Shown here one piece after another: positions 61,903 to 64,000 of a stretch of 64,000 bases of DNA (positions within the stretch are counted from its first letter, which is position 1; each line of letters begins with the position of its first letter). Origin of the DNA: an uncultured Pelagibacteraceae bacterium (GTDB lineage: Bacteria > Pseudomonadota > Alphaproteobacteria > Pelagibacterales > Pelagibacteraceae); the NCBI GenBank assembly GCA_902619925.1, contig CACNFY010000006.1, positions 1 through 64,000 on the forward strand. The letters run 5' to 3'. A model generated the notes under the pieces. That model was not told the origin of the DNA. It saw nothing but the letters and a program-made list of their open reading frames with translations, and made no database searches. Made by a program: the position numbers and the translations under genes.

Positions 61903-61984
61903 AATAATAGTTTTAATTAATTCACGAATTTGTTAATGTTAAGGCACTGTATTTTATAAAAATGAGACAAATAAATCAAAAATT

Positions 61985-63514
61985 ATGGCAAAGAATTTAT
62001 ATATTGATGCATCGCATCCTAATGAAACGAGAGTTGTACTTAAATCCGAAAATAATATTGAAGATTATGAATACGAAAGTATTAATAATACATTAATAAA
62101 AAATAATATTTATTTAGGTAAAGTAAGCAGAATTGAACCATCTTTACAAGCTGCATTTATTGATTTTGGAAGAGAAAGGCATGGATTTTTATCTTTTAAT
62201 GATATTCAAAGTGACTACTATCAACTACCCAAAGATGACATAGAAAAAATTAAGAAAGAAGAACAAAAAGCCAGGGAGAATCTTCTTAAAGAAAGTGAAA
62301 TTAATGAAAGTAATGAGTTAGAAAAAAATCAAATAAATCAAAACATTAGTTCTGAGGATAAACTAAGTGATAATGGCAATTATGAAATTAAAAAAGAAAA
62401 AATATTTCCCTCTAAAAGATATAAAATTCAAGAGGTCATAAAACCTAACCAGGTTATATTAGTTCAAGTTTTAAAAGATGAGAGAGGTCTTAAAGGAGCT
62501 GCTTTAAGTACTTTTATTTCAATCGCAGGAAAATATATTGTTTTAATGCCAAATACACCAAAAGGTGGGGGAATATCTAGAAAAATTTTTAATCCAGGAG
62601 ACAGAAAAAAAATAAGATCTATTCTTAATGAAATAACAATACCCAAAGAAATGGGTATAATTGTAAGGACCGCAGGATCAAATAAAACCAAAAACGAAAT
62701 AAATAGTGATTTAAATAGTTTGATAGAGGTTTGGGAAAAAATCAAACAAAATGCCTTAAATTCTATCGCACCATCTTTAATACATCAAGAGAGTGATATT
62801 ATTAAAAGAAGTTTGAGAGACATGTTAGATGATGAAACACAAAGTATAATTGTTGAAGGAAATGATGGTTATCAAAAGACTAAATCATATGTGAAATCAA
62901 TGTTACCTAAACATGTTAAAAAAGTTAAAAAATATAGAGATAAAGTGCCTTTATTTTTTAAAGAAAATATTGAATCAAAACTTTATGACATTTTTAAAAC
63001 TGAGGTTAAATTATTATCTGGAGGATACCTAGTTATCAACCCTACGGAAGCTCTTGTATCTATAGACGTTAATTCAGGTAAATCGATTAAACAAAAAAAT
63101 GTTGAAAATACCGCTTTAGATACCAACTTAGAGGCTGCTGAAGAAATCTCAAGGCAAATAAAAATTAGAGATCTTTCTGGTCTAATTATTATTGATTTTA
63201 TAGATATGCTTAGTTTCAATAATAAAAAATTAGTCGAAAGAAAACTTAAAGAGAGATGTAGAAAAGATAGAGCTAGAATCCAGATTGGAAGAATTAGCAA
63301 TTTTGGTTTATTAGAAATGTCTAGACAAAGATTGAGAGAAAGTAGCGTAAGATGGCAAATTAAACTAACAAAAGAATCTTTTTCTTTAAAAACTTTAAAA
63401 TTATTAGAATTAAAAAAAGTAGATTTGTCCAAGGACGTTGAAACTGGAAAAATTATAAAATTTAAGAAGAAAAAATTTCATAAAAAAAGATTTTATAAAA
63501 AGAAAGCTAAATAA
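61985..63514 (+). CDS. Ribonuclease E/G family endoribonuclease lacking the zinc-link
   Basis: A 509-residue RNase E/G. The S1 domain spans [29 protein letters not shown], read in parts, interrupted by a polar insert. The 5'-sensor region includes [15 protein letters not shown]. The two catalytic aspartates lie in [10 protein letters not shown] and LIIIDFIDM. The DNA-binding-like [14 protein letters not shown] precedes where RNase E has its CPxC zinc-link. Here the segment is [12 protein letters not shown], with no cysteine. There is no long C-terminal scaffold, only a Lys-rich tail, so degradosome assembly as in E. coli is unlikely. It overlaps thiG by eight bases. Confidence 0.88.
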   Translation: MAKNLYIDASHPNETRVVLKSENNIEDYEYESINNTLIKNNIYLGKVSRIEPSLQAAFIDFGRERHGFLSFNDIQSDYYQLPKDDIEKIKKEEQKARENLLKESEINESNELEKNQINQNISSEDKLSDNGNYEIKKEKIFPSKRYKIQEVIKPNQVILVQVLKDERGLKGAALSTFISIAGKYIVLMPNTPKGGGISRKIFNPGDRKKIRSILNEITIPKEMGIIVRTAGSNKTKNEINSDLNSLIEVWEKIKQNALNSIAPSLIHQESDIIKRSLRDMLDDETQSIIVEGNDGYQKTKSYVKSMLPKHVKKVKKYRDKVPLFFKENIESKLYDIFKTEVKLLSGGYLVINPTEALVSIDVNSGKSIKQKNVENTALDTNLEAAEEISRQIKIRDLSGLIIIDFIDMLSFNNKKLVERKLKERCRKDRARIQIGRISNFGLLEMSRQRLRESSVRWQIKLTKESFSLKTLKLLELKKVDLSKDVETGKIIKFKKKKFHKKRFYKKKAK

Positions 63515-64000
63515 TTCCTTTTTTTGGTGAGGAGGCACTTCCAGTATAATTGTATTTAATTCTTCCTGAGAGATAGGATTTTCTTCCTGAAATTACAGCA
63601 TATTTCATGGCTTCTGCCATTAAAAGTGGTTTTTTTGCTTTTGCGATAGCTGTATTTATTAACACCCCATCACAACCTAATTGCATAGCCTCAGCTGCAT
63701 CTGAAGCATCGCCTATTCCTGCGTCCACAATGACAGGAAGTTTCGTTTGTTTTCGTATAATTTTTAAATTTTCAATATTTATGATTCCTAAACCTGAACC
63801 AATAGGTGAAGCTAGTGGCATTATTGCTGAAGCTCCTACATCCTCAAGTTTTTTTGCCATTAATGGATCATCGCTACAATATACCATTACTTTAAAACCT
63901 TCTTTTACAAGTATCTCTGTTGATTTTAATGTCTCAATCATATCTGGAAACAAATTTTTTTTATCTCCTAAAACCTCTAGTTTTACAAGCTTCCATCCTC
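63507..64000 (-). CDS. thiG: Thiazole synthase ThiG (5' end outside window)
   Basis: The frame is open to the window edge: residues [19 protein letters not shown] precede the first candidate start (TTG at 63953), and this is conserved ThiG sequence, so the gene begins upstream. Further motifs are [52 protein letters not shown] and [20 protein letters not shown]. The Schiff-base lysine lies outside the visible part or near its edge. ThiG condenses deoxyxylulose phosphate, dehydroglycine and ThiS-thiocarboxylate into the thiazole of thiamin. About 164 of some 256 residues are visible. Confidence 0.93.
   Translation of the reverse strand, partial: GWKLVKLEVLGDKKNLFPDMIETLKSTEILVKEGFKVMVYCSDDPLMAKKLEDVGASAIMPLASPIGSGLGIINIENLKIIRKQTKLPVIVDAGIGDASDAAEAMQLGCDGVLINTAIAKAKKPLLMAEAMKYAVISGRKSYLSGRIKYNYTGSASSPKKGII

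Noticed and set aside
1-64000. tRNA, rRNA, CRISPR arrays, insertion sequences, prophage genes or toxin-antitoxin pairs
   Set aside because: All gaps are short and I saw no T-loop-like motifs, repeat-spacer arrays, transposase or integrase motifs; tRNAscan or Rfam searches were not possible.

Overview
The window is a compact, very AT-rich bacterial chromosome segment. Genes are packed end to end: many stop/start pairs overlap by 1 to 8 bases, convergent ends overlap, and no gap exceeds about 300 bases. Base composition, short spacers and gene content fit an alphaproteobacterium of the SAR11 group (Pelagibacterales). The content used is a Suf operon led by an IscR-type regulator, many DMT permeases, a gamma-butyrobetaine hydroxylase-like oxygenase, an HpsN-like dehydrogenase and a minimal RNase E/G. 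The placement is inference from composition and content, not from a marker tree. I see no rRNA, tRNA, CRISPR array, insertion sequence or phage gene.

Layout. 1-6.3 kb: a 5'-truncated malate/lactate dehydrogenase, a PQQ-type sugar dehydrogenase, a two-winged-helix regulator behind a duplicated 16-base repeat, a BASS transporter, a small zinc-ribbon protein behind two Fur-box-like palindromes, and small membrane proteins. 6.4-11.8 kb: a phosphotransacetylase-like protein next to an HpsN-like dehydrogenase, LysE and MFS exporters, an amino-acid racemase and a methyltransferase. 11.8-15 kb: a sulfur block with 1-Cys peroxiredoxin, persulfide dioxygenase, a 39-residue metallothionein-like protein with 12 cysteines, CysE and CysK. 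15.1-19.2 kb: a run of small genes (GYD, DUF1330, two SnoaL-like proteins, ferredoxin-like proteins, a tandem pair of exported paralogues, a TPR protein and three two-helix membrane proteins). 19.1-26.1 kb: DUF952, an AhpD-like protein, an inositol-monophosphatase-family enzyme, a butyrobetaine hydroxylase-like oxygenase, a DMT permease, CcdA and PEP carboxylase.

26.1-39.6 kb is the most distinctive region: a cyclitol (probably myo-inositol) locus with IolG, IolE and IolD homologues and a complete ABC importer (binding protein, permease, ATPase). It lacks IolB, a PfkB-type IolC and IolJ. In their places stand a FAH-family enzyme, a ROK kinase without the usual zinc cysteines, a second Gfo/Idh oxidoreductase, an aldehyde dehydrogenase, an HpcH/HpaI aldolase and a D-2-hydroxyacid dehydrogenase. 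This could encode an unconventional lower pathway for inositol.

39.6-46.9 kb: a DMT permease, a GYD protein, an aldehyde dehydrogenase/DUF779 pair with a lysine-rich N-terminal tail and an intervening perfect hairpin, a homocysteine S-methyltransferase, another DMT permease, a YbaK-type deacylase and glutamine synthetase. 46.9-53.1 kb: the operon iscR-sufB-C-D-S-U-T-A with an IscR-like site overlapping its promoter. 53.2-64 kb: core genes, namely an alpha/beta hydrolase, AnmK, TyrS, an AsmA-like protein, RF2 with a programmed +1 frameshift, PBP1A, an RNase E/G lacking its zinc-link cysteines, and the 3' part of thiG.
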